Shown: one piece after another, positions 1 through 7,580 of the stretch | How positions within the stretch are numbered: position 1 is the first letter of the stretch | How the letters are laid out: each line of letters begins with the position of its first letter | DNA from: Bacteroides fluxus YIT 12057 | GTDB lineage: Bacteria; Bacteroidota; Bacteroidia; Bacteroidales; Bacteroidaceae | Reading direction: 5' to 3' | Length of the DNA: 64,000 bases | Assembly (NCBI RefSeq): GCF_000195635.1 | Contig: NZ_GL882637.1 | Coordinates: forward strand, 1 to 64,000 | Made by a program: the position numbers and the translations under genes | The notes under the pieces: model-generated | Databases searched by the model: none | Seen by the model: only the letters and a program-made list of their open reading frames with translations | Told to the model about the DNA's origin: nothing

Positions 1-1
1 T

Positions 2-739
2 TATCAACTTAAATTAATTCCGCCAACGGGTTATATTAAGATATTGAAGCAGGATAATAGTTCTGTAGAAGATTTTTATGCCAATATCTTTATGTTTGAG
101 CAATTTCTTTCATTAGCAACGTTACATACTGTAAACTGTTCCCAAATATTGCTATATGATAAAACAATAAATAATGAGAAAAGATTTTGTCATCCAATAC
201 AATTCCTCTATATTCAAGAAAAGATGGATATATCTACTGAAGTTAAAAGACATGAATTTTTGTTTGATTATAATCTAATTTCTGAGCAATATCCGAAAAT
301 AATTCATAAATGGTATAATGACAAAGAGGATATAGCACCAATAAGAGCACATCTTATTGATAGCATTCAAAATACAAAAATATTTTCAAGTATAGATTTC
401 CTTATTGTAGTACAAGCTCTTGAGGGATTTTGTACTCGATTTAGAACAGAAGCAAGTCTTACAAAAATGCTTGAAGCAATTATATCCGAATTTTCAGATA
501 TTGATAAATTGAAGAATGATAATATAAAAATCAAACAAGTTGTAGATTCAAGGCATTACTACTCTCATTTTATGAATAAATCAAAGAAACCTAATACCCT
601 TGATGGGTGGGAATTATATAATTTAACCTTTAATCTAAGAAAACTCTTAATTTGCTGTATTCTTAAATTTATAGGTTTCAATAATACACAAATAAATCAG
701 ATTTTAAATAATAGTCATAGTAATTTGTTGCATAAATGA
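2..739 (+). CDS. ApeA/HEPN-type defence protein, 3' part (5' end outside window)
   Basis: The reading frame is open from the first bases of the window, so the true start lies upstream and only the C-terminal ~245 residues are seen. The C-terminal part has the HEPN signature of ApeA-family proteins: helices around 'VVQALEGFCTRF' followed by 'VVDSRHYYSHF', an R-x4-H motif at residues R170 and H175 counted from the TTG at 44. HEPN domains with this motif are usually RNases, and ApeA proteins are known single-gene abortive-infection defences. The N-terminal ApeA domain cannot be checked. Position in an AT-rich integrative element fits a defence cargo role. Family call is fairly firm; anti-phage function is inferred. 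Confidence 0.6.
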   Translation, partial: YQLKLIPPTGYIKILKQDNSSVEDFYANIFMFEQFLSLATLHTVNCSQILLYDKTINNEKRFCHPIQFLYIQEKMDISTEVKRHEFLFDYNLISEQYPKIIHKWYNDKEDIAPIRAHLIDSIQNTKIFSSIDFLIVVQALEGFCTRFRTEASLTKMLEAIISEFSDIDKLKNDNIKIKQVVDSRHYYSHFMNKSKKPNTLDGWELYNLTFNLRKLLICCILKFIGFNNTQINQILNNSHSNLLHK

Positions 740-969
740 AAATAGAAGGTTGGTAAAAATAGTCAGAAAATAGAGCCTTTCCCATTATTTATTTTTGAAT
801 TATATATGTAATAGTATAACTGTTTTTACTGACCTAAAAGAATTATCCAAAATTATTTTTTTATTTTTTTCTCTTCTGGAGCCATGAGTGTTATGCACTC
901 CAACCAATCACCTCCCCCATCACTCAAGGTGGGGATAGTCCCCTCTACAACAATAATAAATTTACAATT
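740..969. other. AT-rich spacer with first copy of the GCTCCAGAAG word
   Basis: No coding potential was seen. The spacer contains the word CTTCTGGAGC (reverse complement GCTCCAGAAG) at 873-882, which recurs in this element. A C/G-rich inverted pair (CCTCCCCCATC near 912 and GGTGGGGA near 930) lies upstream of the next gene and could form a small hairpin. Confidence 0.4.
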
Positions 970-1242
970 ATGGAAAGAAACTTGAAGTTCTTAAAAACAA
1001 TGAGTGTAGCTGAATTTAAAGCACAGCACAATGTGGAAAAGATTGAAGTGAAAAGAAATGAGCACACAGGCAAGTGTTTCTTTGTCTATGGCTTTGAAAC
1101 TGGAGCTTGTTCAAGGAAGGTGGAGACTGGAGAGCTGACAATACCAGTCATTTCAGAAGTATGCTCTGCTGAAACTGGAGATATATTCCTTCTGTTACAT
1201 CAGAAAGGGGAAGGAGGGGCTACTACATTGGCAACTCTATAG
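970..1242 (+). CDS. Hypothetical protein of a Bacteroides mobile element (90 aa)
   Basis: A 90-residue protein beginning MERNLKFLKTMSVAEFKAQH. I do not recognise a defined domain. It has a charged N-terminal half, then a short beta-rich stretch ('KCFFVYGFETGACSRKV') and no signal peptide or membrane segment. It is followed within 15-20 bases by a likely terminator and precedes the RecA-like ATPase by 90 bases, so it is probably its own transcription unit in the accessory element. The ATG at 970 is the first in frame after an AT-rich spacer. It is a plausible real gene because codon use is coherent and nothing better lies on either strand. Confidence 0.55.
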   Translation: MERNLKFLKTMSVAEFKAQHNVEKIEVKRNEHTGKCFFVYGFETGACSRKVETGELTIPVISEVCSAETGDIFLLLHQKGEGGATTLATL

Positions 1243-1255
1243 AAACTAATAAAAA

Positions 1256-1305
1256 TGCTCCAGAAGGGCAGTTGGATTAATAGTCTGACTGCCTTTTTTT
1301 TCTAA
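1256..1305 (+). terminator. Intrinsic terminator-like hairpin after the 90-aa gene
   Basis: GGGCAGTTGG near 1266 pairs with CTGACTGCC near 1284 across a short loop, followed by eight T residues. The upstream flank carries one of the GCTCCAGAAGG words (1257-1267). Confidence 0.6.
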
Positions 1306-1332
1306 GTAGTTAATCATTAATAGAATATAGTC

Positions 1333-2223
1333 ATGTTAAATTTAAGAGTATCATCAAAGAAGCAGGCTAAAATAAAACTTGCTCTACAAGGCTGTGCAGG
1401 CTCAGGAAAGACCTATTCTGCACTATTATTAGCCTATGGTCTGACAAATGACTGGACCAAAATTGCCATTATTGACAGTGAAAATGGGAGTGCTGATTTG
1501 TATGCCAGTTTAGGCAACTACAATGTATTACCCCTTCAAGACAACTTCACACCTGAAACCTATATTGAAGCTATAAAGATATGTGAGGATGCTAAAATGG
1601 AGGTGATAATCATAGACAGCATTTCTCAATGTTGGGATAACCTTCTGGAATACCATGCTAACCTACAAGGCAATTCATTCACTAATTGGCAGAAGATTAC
1701 ACCAAGAATTAATGCCTTCATGCAGAAGATTCTACAATCTCCAAGCCATGTTATTTGTACCATGAGGTGCAAGCAGGATTATGTTCTTAGTGAAAAAAAT
1801 GGCAAGATGATTCCTGAGAAAGTGGGATTAAAGGCTGTCATGAGGGATGGAATAGACTATGAATTTACTATAGTCCTTGATATTAATATGAAGCATCAAG
1901 CCATTGCATCAAAGGATAGAACAAGTCTATTCATGGGTAAACCAGACTTTACTATTACACCCACTACTGGGCAAATAATACTGGATTGGTGTAATAATGG
2001 AGTAAACTTGGATATGATAAGGCAGAAGATAAGTCAAGCTAAAACTATTGAAGAACTTACCTCCATTTATCACCAATACCCAGAATGGTATCAGCAACTT
2101 ACATCAGATTTCATGCAGAAGAAGATGCAGTTACAAGAAGAGAACAATAAACCTATTATCAACTATAATCCTAATTTTATACATTATGGAAGCAATGCAG
2201 TTAATGCCAGTACACAGAACTAA
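1333..2223 (+). CDS. AAA-family / RecA-like ATP-binding protein (phage nucleotide-binding type)
   Basis: A 296-residue P-loop ATPase. Walker A is 'GCAGSGKT' near residues 20-27, and Walker B is 'MEVIIIDSIS' near residues 92-101. The layout (short N-terminal strand, P-loop, 'AIIDSENGSADLY', Walker B followed by S/Q-W-D) matches the AAA_24/Sak4-like ATPases of phages and integrative elements, which act with single-strand annealing or recombination functions. The protein is cytosolic. The next gene (DUF3871) begins two bases after its stop, so the two are almost certainly co-transcribed; this pair is common on Bacteroides mobile elements. Its exact DNA substrate is unknown. The domain call is firm; a recombination or replication role is inferred. 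Confidence 0.8.
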   Translation: MLNLRVSSKKQAKIKLALQGCAGSGKTYSALLLAYGLTNDWTKIAIIDSENGSADLYASLGNYNVLPLQDNFTPETYIEAIKICEDAKMEVIIIDSISQCWDNLLEYHANLQGNSFTNWQKITPRINAFMQKILQSPSHVICTMRCKQDYVLSEKNGKMIPEKVGLKAVMRDGIDYEFTIVLDINMKHQAIASKDRTSLFMGKPDFTITPTTGQIILDWCNNGVNLDMIRQKISQAKTIEELTSIYHQYPEWYQQLTSDFMQKKMQLQEENNKPIINYNPNFIHYGSNAVNASTQN

Positions 2224-2224
2224 C

Positions 2225-3238
2225 ATGTTGATACAAACCTTCAATCAGCCAAAGTTTGAGGTTGAAACCCCAGTTGAAACTATAGAGACTGAAATTATCA
2301 GCTCCAGAAGGGAAAACAAAAGATTACCTTTTATAGAAGCCAATACCAAAGAAGTCACTATACAGCATCTAAGGGAGGAATGTGTAGTGCCAGTATTCAG
2401 TAAGGATAATGAGATTACTATCAGTCACCCTTCATTTATTGAAACTGTTTGGGAAGCTGCCAATCAGATATTTCCCAATGAGAGGATTGAAGAACCTGCA
2501 ATCAGAGTAAGCCATGTCATTAAAGGCAGAACACCCGAAGCTATTCATAAACCAGTGAAGGATTTACTTGAATCAGACAAGACTATTTACTATGAAAGAA
2601 TGATGTTCTGTTTTGAAATTCCCACTATCCATGAAGATATAATGGGCAATAGATTGAATCTTACTATTGGTGGAGTAAGGGCATATAATCATGAGAATCT
2701 ATATAGTAAGAAAGGTGCAGAAAAGTTCAAGGTATTTATAGGCTTTAAGAACATGGTTTGCTGTAATATGTGTGTATCAAGTGATGGTTACAAGTCAGAA
2801 TTAAAGGTGATGAGCACTACTGATTTATTTAGTTCAGTGATGAGGCTATTTCAAGAATACAATATAGCCAAGCACCTATACTACATGAGTGCTTATAAGG
2901 ATAGTTATATGACTGAAAGCCAATTTGCACAGTTCTTGGGAAAGAGTAGATTATACCAATATCTCCCAATTGAACAGAAGAAAAGACTTCCTCAAATGCT
3001 GATGACTGATACTCAGATAGGGCTTGTAGCCAAGGCATATTACAATGATGATAATTTTGCCCTTCCTGAGAATCAGAATGCTATTTCCATGTGGAATGTA
3101 TATAATCTGCTCACTGGAGCCAACAAAAGCAGCTATATAGATAATTTCTTGGATAGGTCACTCAATGCCACACAGCTTACAGAAGGACTAAATAAGGCTC
3201 TGTATGGAGAAAATGAATATTCATGGTTTATACAATAA
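2225..3238 (+). CDS. DUF3871 family protein
   Basis: A 337-residue protein matching the DUF3871 family, which is largely limited to Bacteroidales mobile elements. Recognisable stretches are 'FIEANTKEVTIQHLREECVVPVFSKDNEITISH', 'NLTIGGVRAYNHENLYSKK' and 'FIGFKNMVCCNMCVSSDG' (given here in part). The open frame starts upstream at 2048 inside the ATPase gene, but the ATG at 2225, one base past the preceding stop, gives the expected N-terminus and operon spacing; an ATG at 2186 is a weaker alternative. The family has no established biochemical function; tight linkage with a RecA-like ATPase suggests a DNA-maintenance role for the element. The coding sequence includes one copy of the GCTCCAGAAGG word at 2301. 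Confidence 0.8.
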   Translation: MLIQTFNQPKFEVETPVETIETEIISSRRENKRLPFIEANTKEVTIQHLREECVVPVFSKDNEITISHPSFIETVWEAANQIFPNERIEEPAIRVSHVIKGRTPEAIHKPVKDLLESDKTIYYERMMFCFEIPTIHEDIMGNRLNLTIGGVRAYNHENLYSKKGAEKFKVFIGFKNMVCCNMCVSSDGYKSELKVMSTTDLFSSVMRLFQEYNIAKHLYYMSAYKDSYMTESQFAQFLGKSRLYQYLPIEQKKRLPQMLMTDTQIGLVAKAYYNDDNFALPENQNAISMWNVYNLLTGANKSSYIDNFLDRSLNATQLTEGLNKALYGENEYSWFIQ

Positions 3239-3564
3239 TCTTATATTTTCTATTTCCTTCCGGAGTATCTACTCTTATTTATCCATTATGTTAGGAAATT
3301 CTGTAGTGTCGAAAAAACTTGTAATGCACCTTATAGGAATAAAAATAAAAATTCGACACTTTACACTTACTTGGTTATATTTATATAGGAAGTAAGTGAG
3401 CAAGAGGTATTTTCTATGGTGACTGAATGGAGAACTGGAAAACAAGCTCCAGAAGGTAGTTTGGAAGAAAGATTGGATATGAAATGTCTTCCATCTTTTT
3501 CTTGTTATTCCTTCTGGAGTAGCTGGCTGTAGTTGGGTATTAAGATATTTGAACTGATTATAAC

Positions 3565-3642
3565 ATGGAGATAATGATAAAAGGCATTTTGAATATCACT
3601 ATTGGATTGATATTCATGTGTATAATGGCTAAAGAAAGATAA
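3565..3642 (+). CDS. Possible small single-pass membrane peptide (25 aa)
   Basis: A 25-codon open frame beginning MEIMIKGILN, with a hydrophobic core of about 15 residues (ILNITIGLIFMCIM) and a basic tail ending KER. Its stop is followed within 50 bases by a terminator-like hairpin, giving a self-contained unit in an otherwise empty stretch. Length and composition resemble small membrane peptides or type I toxin-like peptides, but I see no matching antisense RNA. There is no comparative evidence, so this could be chance. Confidence 0.3.
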   Translation: MEIMIKGILNITIGLIFMCIMAKER

Positions 3643-3691
3643 AGGTGAACAGCCTTTGTATTGTGTTTATTGTTGTTGTAAGCCTCGGTTC

Positions 3692-3725
3692 CAGCATGGA
3701 ATTGGGGCTTTTATTTTGAAAATAT
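3692..3725 (+). terminator. Terminator-like hairpin
   Basis: AAGCC...TTCCA, loop GCA, TGGAA...GGCTT, followed by TTATTTT. It lies downstream of the 25-codon frame and is oriented to end plus-strand transcription. Confidence 0.5.
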
Positions 3726-4179
3726 ATGAGAATCAGAGATATGTAATAGAATAAATGGTACATTTGCCAGTGGTGGATATGAAGGTTATTATTACTTTTC
3801 CACTTCAAGAGCCTTAATGATAGATAAGAGAATAAGCTCATGCCTATGGTACTAATATGGATTGAAACCTATTAAAAGTAGCTTTCAGATGATTGTTTAT
3901 ATGTGGAAAGTTTTAACTTTGCAACAGAAACAATCAAATGATTGCTAATGAAATAGAAGTTTAACAAGACATATTAGATAAAGAAGTGTTTGCTTCTTAC
4001 TTGTGAAGTCCTAAAATCACCACTTTGAAGACTAACAATCACAGCAGTAAGGGAGTGAATGCTCATACCATCAGGTGTGGGCTTTCCTTGTTTGTGATTG
4101 TAGGTGTTGTGGTGATACCTTGGACTCAGCAGGAAAGCACCACACTTTCTTTTTTGTAGTATGGCTACAAAAAGGCAGC

Positions 4180-5046
4180 ATGGATAAGGACTATATTATA
4201 TTTCAAGAGGATGGCTTATTTGGAGCTAAGAACCAAAGAGGGGAAGTTATCATTCAACCTCAATATATGGAAATGCAGCCATTCAGTTGTGGTCTATCTT
4301 TGGTCAGGAATCATCAATATCAGTATGCTTACATTGATATTGACAATAAACAAGTAGTTCCTTTTGGCAAATATTCTTGGTGTGACCCGCAATTTACTTG
4401 TGGTTTTTCTCGTGTAATGGAATATCATTATCTTGAAGAAAAGAATAAATGGGGTATCATTGACACATTGGAAAATATTGTTGTTCCTCTGAAATATGAT
4501 AAAATATGGGCTATAAAGGAAGATTCTCTTTTTTCTCTCAAGGCTTTTCTCGGTGATAAAGAAGAAAGAATAAACCTTCACCAATTAGGCAATAAAGTCA
4601 TTTTTGATGGTTTAACCTACATCTGTACTTATTCAGTAGAGGCATTTAAAGAATTAGCACATTGCAAGAAACTGTATGTCAAAGCTCAACCTAATACAAG
4701 GCAATTGTATTTTACTTACGGAGCTAATATAGGTTTTGTTTCTTTAAGAAGGATTCCCAAAGAACCAGTCATATCCATTGTTGCCAATAGTAGTGGTAAG
4801 ATTTTCCCTTTACTGATGGAAAAGTCAGATATAGGGAAAACAACATTGCCTATTGCCAAGGTAACTTCTAACAAGAAAAAGACTTCCAAAACATATTCAC
4901 ATAGAACTTCTTTCTGGGATTATGAAGAAGAAAGGATGAATGATGTAGATAATTGGGATGACCCTTATGGAGATGAGCAAGCTTTCTATGATGGTTGGAG
5001 TAGGGAAGATGTAGAAAGTGGATTAGCAGATGCTTATGAGGGGTAA
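4180..5046 (+). CDS. WG-repeat-containing protein
   Basis: A 288-residue protein with two or three WG-type beta repeats in the N-terminal half: 'FQEDGLFGAKNQRGEVIIQPQYM', 'YAYIDIDNKQVVPFGKY' and 'KWGIIDTLENIVVPLKYD' (shown in part), each a short hairpin ending in V-P/Q-x-Y. The C-terminal third is acidic and low-complexity (DVDNWDDPYGDEQ...). There is no signal peptide. I start at the ATG at 4180 (MDKDYIIFQEDG) because the 35 residues upstream in the open frame are Cys/Trp-rich and not protein-like. WG repeats are mostly of unknown function and are common in Bacteroidetes and in effector or conflict contexts. The gene leads a tight four-gene cluster with two retropepsin-like proteins. Family call is good; role unknown. 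Confidence 0.7.
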   Translation: MDKDYIIFQEDGLFGAKNQRGEVIIQPQYMEMQPFSCGLSLVRNHQYQYAYIDIDNKQVVPFGKYSWCDPQFTCGFSRVMEYHYLEEKNKWGIIDTLENIVVPLKYDKIWAIKEDSLFSLKAFLGDKEERINLHQLGNKVIFDGLTYICTYSVEAFKELAHCKKLYVKAQPNTRQLYFTYGANIGFVSLRRIPKEPVISIVANSSGKIFPLLMEKSDIGKTTLPIAKVTSNKKKTSKTYSHRTSFWDYEEERMNDVDNWDDPYGDEQAFYDGWSREDVESGLADAYEG

Positions 5047-5090
5047 TTTAGATATAAAATGAAATAATGATTGATTATAAATGAATAAAA

Positions 5091-5498
5091 ATGGAATTTC
5101 CACTAACATTTGGTCTGCAAAAAACAGGTTTACCACTGATACTGACATCAGGAAAAACAAATAACTTTTGTTTCTTGATTGATACTGGTGCTACTCATAA
5201 CACCCTATTTGACTTTGTATATGAACATTTTAAGAGTGAGTTTAAGCTACTTGAAGGGACATATAGAACAATGGGGATAGAGGGACACTACAAAGAAACC
5301 CCTATCATTGAAGCTACATTCAATTTTGAAGGGAGGGATTATACTTCCACCTTTTCTGTATTGGATGCTTCTGAGGCTATAAAACAAGTGCAGGATGAAA
5401 CTGGGATACAGATTCATGGGGTACTTGGGGTACAATTTTTGATAGAGAATAAATGGATTATTGATTTTGAAACTTATAATGTAAAATGTAATGATTGA
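5091..5498 (+). CDS. Retropepsin-like aspartic protease domain protein
   Basis: A 135-residue single-domain protein with the aspartic protease signature 'FLIDTGATHNTLF' (catalytic Asp in D-T-G-A, near residue 30) and the later family motif 'IHGVLGVQFL...KWIIDFETYNV', as in bacterial retropepsin-like (gag-asp) proteins. It has no signal peptide or transmembrane helix, so it appears cytosolic. Retropepsins act as homodimers with one DTG per chain. Its stop overlaps the start of the next gene by 8 bases (ATGATTGA), indicating translational coupling. Its substrate is unknown; the neighbouring degenerate copy (5765) suggests a duplicated pair. Domain call is firm; activity is inferred from the intact motif. 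Confidence 0.7.
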   Translation: MEFPLTFGLQKTGLPLILTSGKTNNFCFLIDTGATHNTLFDFVYEHFKSEFKLLEGTYRTMGIEGHYKETPIIEATFNFEGRDYTSTFSVLDASEAIKQVQDETGIQIHGVLGVQFLIENKWIIDFETYNVKCND

Positions 5499-5790
5499 GG
5501 GCATAGCAATACTTGCCGTAGGAGCTGCAATACTTCTATATGCAGAGATGAAATCTAATAGGAAAACCATAGAGCAACAAGACTATAGGATAAGACATCT
5601 CACTGGTAATCTTAATGAGGAAGATGAGAGGGAAAATCAACAGCTCAGGGATGATTATCACTTTGACAAAATAATTAGGCAGATAAAATCAGCAGATGAA
5701 TATGCAGAGTTTATTCCAGATGATATAGTTGAAGAACAAGCAAAGGATAAGTTCAAAAAGCTGTATGGATATGACTATAAGAAACGATGA
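5491..5790 (+). CDS. Small membrane-anchored hypothetical protein (99 aa)
   Basis: A 99-residue protein with one N-terminal hydrophobic helix (residues ~3-18, 'EGIAILAVGAAILLYAEM') and a highly charged, probably helical remainder ('NRKTIEQQDYRIRHLTGNLNEEDERENQQLRDDYHFDKI'). This looks like an inner-membrane anchor with a cytosolic coiled-coil-like tail. It overlaps the gene before by 8 bases and the gene after by about 25, so it is part of one coupled operon with the two retropepsin-like proteins and could tether them. I do not recognise a named family. Confidence 0.55.
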   Translation: MIEGIAILAVGAAILLYAEMKSNRKTIEQQDYRIRHLTGNLNEEDERENQQLRDDYHFDKIIRQIKSADEYAEFIPDDIVEEQAKDKFKKLYGYDYKKR

Positions 5791-6205
5791 AATAGAAGTA
5801 TTTATTCAAGTAAAAGGTTTAGGCTTTACATTCCTTCTGGACAAAAGAATGAAACACAATTTGATTAGCCCTACTTTCTTAGCTTTCTTCAAAACAGATA
5901 AGCAGAAGGATTCTCTTTTGAATAATGGTATAGGAGAGGTAAATGTAAAACCTAAATATAATCCCTCCCTTCCTTTTCTTCCTGCTTATGTAGATAGTAT
6001 TTCACTGGAAGATACATTCCATTATGTTGGGAAGAAAGTTGTTTGGTGCAGTGATAATAAGTTTAGAGAGCGTAAGGCAGTCAAACTCAATTTTGAATAT
6101 GAGGGACACCCTTACTCTGAACTATTCTTTGTTGATAAGAGTGTTGAAGAGAACTATGCTATCTTAGGCTCTACCTTCTGGAGCAAATGTGATATTTTAA
6201 AATAA
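5765..6205 (+). CDS. Degenerate retropepsin-like protein (catalytic Asp motif altered)
   Basis: A 146-residue protein that aligns by eye with the retropepsin-like protein at 5091. 'FTFLLDKRMKHNLISPTFLAFF' (in part) occupies the place of 'FLIDTGATHNTLF...', and the C-terminal 'YAILGSTFWSKCDIL' matches 'HGVLGVQFLIENKWI'. The D-T-G-A triad reads D-K-R-M, so the flap and active-site turn are lost and it is unlikely to be a protease. It could be a regulatory or heterodimeric partner, or a decaying copy. The start is ATG 5765 or 5771; both overlap the upstream gene. Its last codons include CCTTCTGGAGC, the recurring element word. Confidence 0.5.
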   Translation: MDMTIRNDEIEVFIQVKGLGFTFLLDKRMKHNLISPTFLAFFKTDKQKDSLLNNGIGEVNVKPKYNPSLPFLPAYVDSISLEDTFHYVGKKVVWCSDNKFRERKAVKLNFEYEGHPYSELFFVDKSVEENYAILGSTFWSKCDILK

Positions 6206-6363
6206 TAGAAATTGTTATGAGAAAGAAACAAGAAACTTAGCATTACTAAATGCTGCTATTGGTATTGTATAAACCTTGCCAATGTTGGTCAATAGTTGTT
6301 CTATTGGCATTTTAAGAGAGTATTAATAGGCTGACAATCAACTATTTTTAGCATAATTTCTTG

Positions 6364-6410
6364 TAGACTCATAATCTGGAGGTCCCTGGTTCAAGCCCAG
6401 GCTGGTCCAC
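6364..6410 (+). other. tRNA 3' fragment (CAT anticodon): attachment site
   Basis: The sequence reads as the 3' half of a tRNA: loop CTCATAA with anticodon CAT, variable loop, T-stem CCTGG, T-loop TTCAAGC, T-stem CCAGG, and acceptor strand CTGGTCC plus discriminator A. No matching 5' half (an acceptor starting GGACCAG, D-arm) lies upstream; the preceding bases are AT-rich element DNA. This is the direct-repeat copy expected at the distal end of an element integrated in a tRNA gene. Pairing of the anticodon stem breaks at its first base, consistent with the crossover being in the anticodon region. Confidence 0.75.
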
Positions 6411-6431
6411 AAGACAAAAGCAAAGAAAATT

Positions 6432-6466
6432 AAGCCGTTACAAGTACCTTGTAGCGGCTTTTTTCT
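6432..6466 (+). terminator. Intrinsic terminator downstream of the tRNA locus
   Basis: AAGCCGTTACAAG and CTTGTAGCGGCTT form a near-perfect stem around a TAC loop, followed by a T-run (TTTTT). It is the original terminator of the tRNA transcription unit. Confidence 0.8.
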
Positions 6467-6482
6467 TGCACACCGAAACTCC

Positions 6483-6502
6483 TTGCACAGAATTTGCACA
6501 CA
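6483..6502 (+). repeat. Direct repeat copy 1 (TTGCACA-rich, att-like)
   Basis: TTGCACAGAATTTGCACACA differs from copy 2 at 9143-9162 by one base in 20. TTGCACA also occurs at 6466, giving three copies within 35 bases. This resembles integrase arm-site or attachment DNA and bounds the region that holds the XRE/ImmA/PIN operon. Confidence 0.5.
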
Positions 6503-6549
6503 ACCTTTGGAAAGTGGTCATAATCAATGATAAACGTGACACACCGGTA

Positions 6550-7092
6550 AATGATATTCTTTATTCTTCACCTATCAACTTCATACCTCTGTTTTCTGTC
6601 TCACAAAACATATTTCACCGTCCACAATATCCGAGAACTTCAATTTCAGCATGTCTGTCGGATTGATGCCGTTGCACAAGTAAATGAATATCCAGAGGTC
6701 TTTATATCTGTTAGTGGTTTCATTTTCACTCTTATAATCAAAAAATGGCCTTCAACTGTTTCTTTGTCAATCCTTTCTTTCTTCGTTTTTCAGTTCCTCA
6801 ATCTTAGCTCGTATGGCACTGTTCAGAGTATCACCGGTAGCTTTTCCCAAACGTAAATTGAGCATATTGAAAGAGAATGTTCCTTTCTATGCCAGAGCTT
6901 CAACATTCATACGGACTAAAGATCCGGCAGCTTGTTCCATTCTTCTTTCGTCATGCAGATACCAATAGAATAATACGTGGGCTTTCTTTGATAATAAACC
7001 TTGATTTTAACAGGATATTTGCCTTCTTTGTTGGCAGTACGTGCATCAAGTACCGTAGAGACTACGATACCGTCTTTTGAAAAATTATACAT
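6550..7092 (-). pseudogene. Decayed tyrosine recombinase (integrase) of Bacteroides mobile-element type
   Basis: The minus strand from ATG 7092 encodes a typical N-terminal arm-binding domain (MYNFSKDGIVVSTVLDAR..., 'KEEWNKLPDL'), then hits a stop. Further down, in another frame, 'FNMLNLRLGKATGDTL' and 'LWIFIYLCNGINPTDMLKLK', then 'GEICFVRQKTEV', match core-binding and catalytic-domain segments of the same integrase family. Intervening parts are missing and several stops and frameshifts separate the pieces; no catalytic R-H-R-Y set remains. It is the dead integrase of a small element that once used this tRNA-proximal site. Its orientation and its place between the direct repeats link it to the operon at 7581. 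Confidence 0.75.
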
Positions 7093-7113
7093 GGTTTTAG
7101 TGATTACCCGCAA

Positions 7114-7580
7114 GCGGAATTGCTTACGATAGTCTATATATCCTCATTTGTATGGAATATAAACGTTTTAAAGTCTTTTGAATATTGGTTTTGAGTAGTT
7201 TAGACGTCAGTTTCAAACGGGTAAAAGACAATAGCAAGAATAGCATAAGAGTATAAACAGCTGTAATACAACAATATACTACAAAAACGAGAAGGCAAAG
7301 CTCTCTCAACAATCATAAGAAAGTGTCGAAAAACCGTATAAAACTAAATATTAAAAAACATCAAATAGCTTATAACCAATAGATACAGATAGTTCCCTTT
7401 GTTAATATACAATACGCTTATAAAAAGAGAATCAAACATCTATACAACGAATAATGATTACTGTAAAATATCTCGAAACATGTAATCTAAATAACTATAA
7501 ATAAGCAAACTCTTTGTGGCAGTATTTGTATATACAACAAATTATAGGTAATTTTGCCACAGAAATTAAAGGAGACACTC
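7114..7580. other. AT-rich non-coding spacer upstream of the XRE operon
   Basis: About 470 bases of very AT-rich DNA with no credible gene on either strand. The last 60 bases hold a palindrome and a -7 promoter element for the XRE operon; the rest shows nothing I can name. Confidence 0.5.
7526..7577 (+). promoter_or_regulatory. Promoter, likely XRE operator and RBS of the XRE-ImmA-PIN operon
   Basis: The perfect 12-base palindrome TTGTATATACAA (7526-7537) lies just upstream of a Bacteroides -7-like element TAATTTTG (7549-7556), where an autorepressor would block transcription. AAAGGAG at 7571-7577 is an unusually good ribosome-binding site for this phylum and fixes the start at ATG 7581 rather than the in-frame TTG at 7554. 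Confidence 0.55.

Larger units (their letters stand above)
3239..4179. other. Gene-poor 0.94 kb stretch with inverted repeats
   Basis: No convincing long gene is present. The region contains an inverted pair, CTCCAGAAGG at 3447-3456 and CCTTCTGGAG at 3510-3519, that could form a 10-bp stem around a 53-base loop; a variant word CCTTCCGGAG near 3257; a possible 25-codon membrane peptide at 3565; and a terminator-like hairpin near 3695. The short open frames at 3204-3395 (plus) and 3629-3841 (minus) have no recognisable features and unusual composition. Confidence 0.5.
1..6410. mobile_element. Right-hand end of an integrative element inserted in a tRNA gene
   Basis: This stretch is markedly more AT-rich than the DNA beyond 9.8 kb. 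It carries typical accessory genes (ApeA-like defence protein, RecA-like ATPase, DUF3871 protein, WG-repeat and retropepsin-like proteins). It ends at a 3' tRNA fragment, which is what tyrosine-recombinase insertion into a tRNA 3' end leaves on the distal side. With the fragment on the plus strand, the element should extend leftwards, and the reconstituted tRNA should lie outside the window. No integrase, relaxase or conjugation gene is visible here, so whether it is conjugative, mobilisable or phage-like cannot be told. Confidence 0.65.

Noticed and set aside
2048-2224. Upstream extension of the DUF3871 frame
   Set aside because: It lies inside the ATPase gene and its translation is not like the family; ATG 2225 fits operon spacing.
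6551-7080. Plus-strand frames at 6551-6856 and 6877-7080
   Set aside because: They are antisense to the decayed integrase, whose protein fragments are recognisable on the minus strand.
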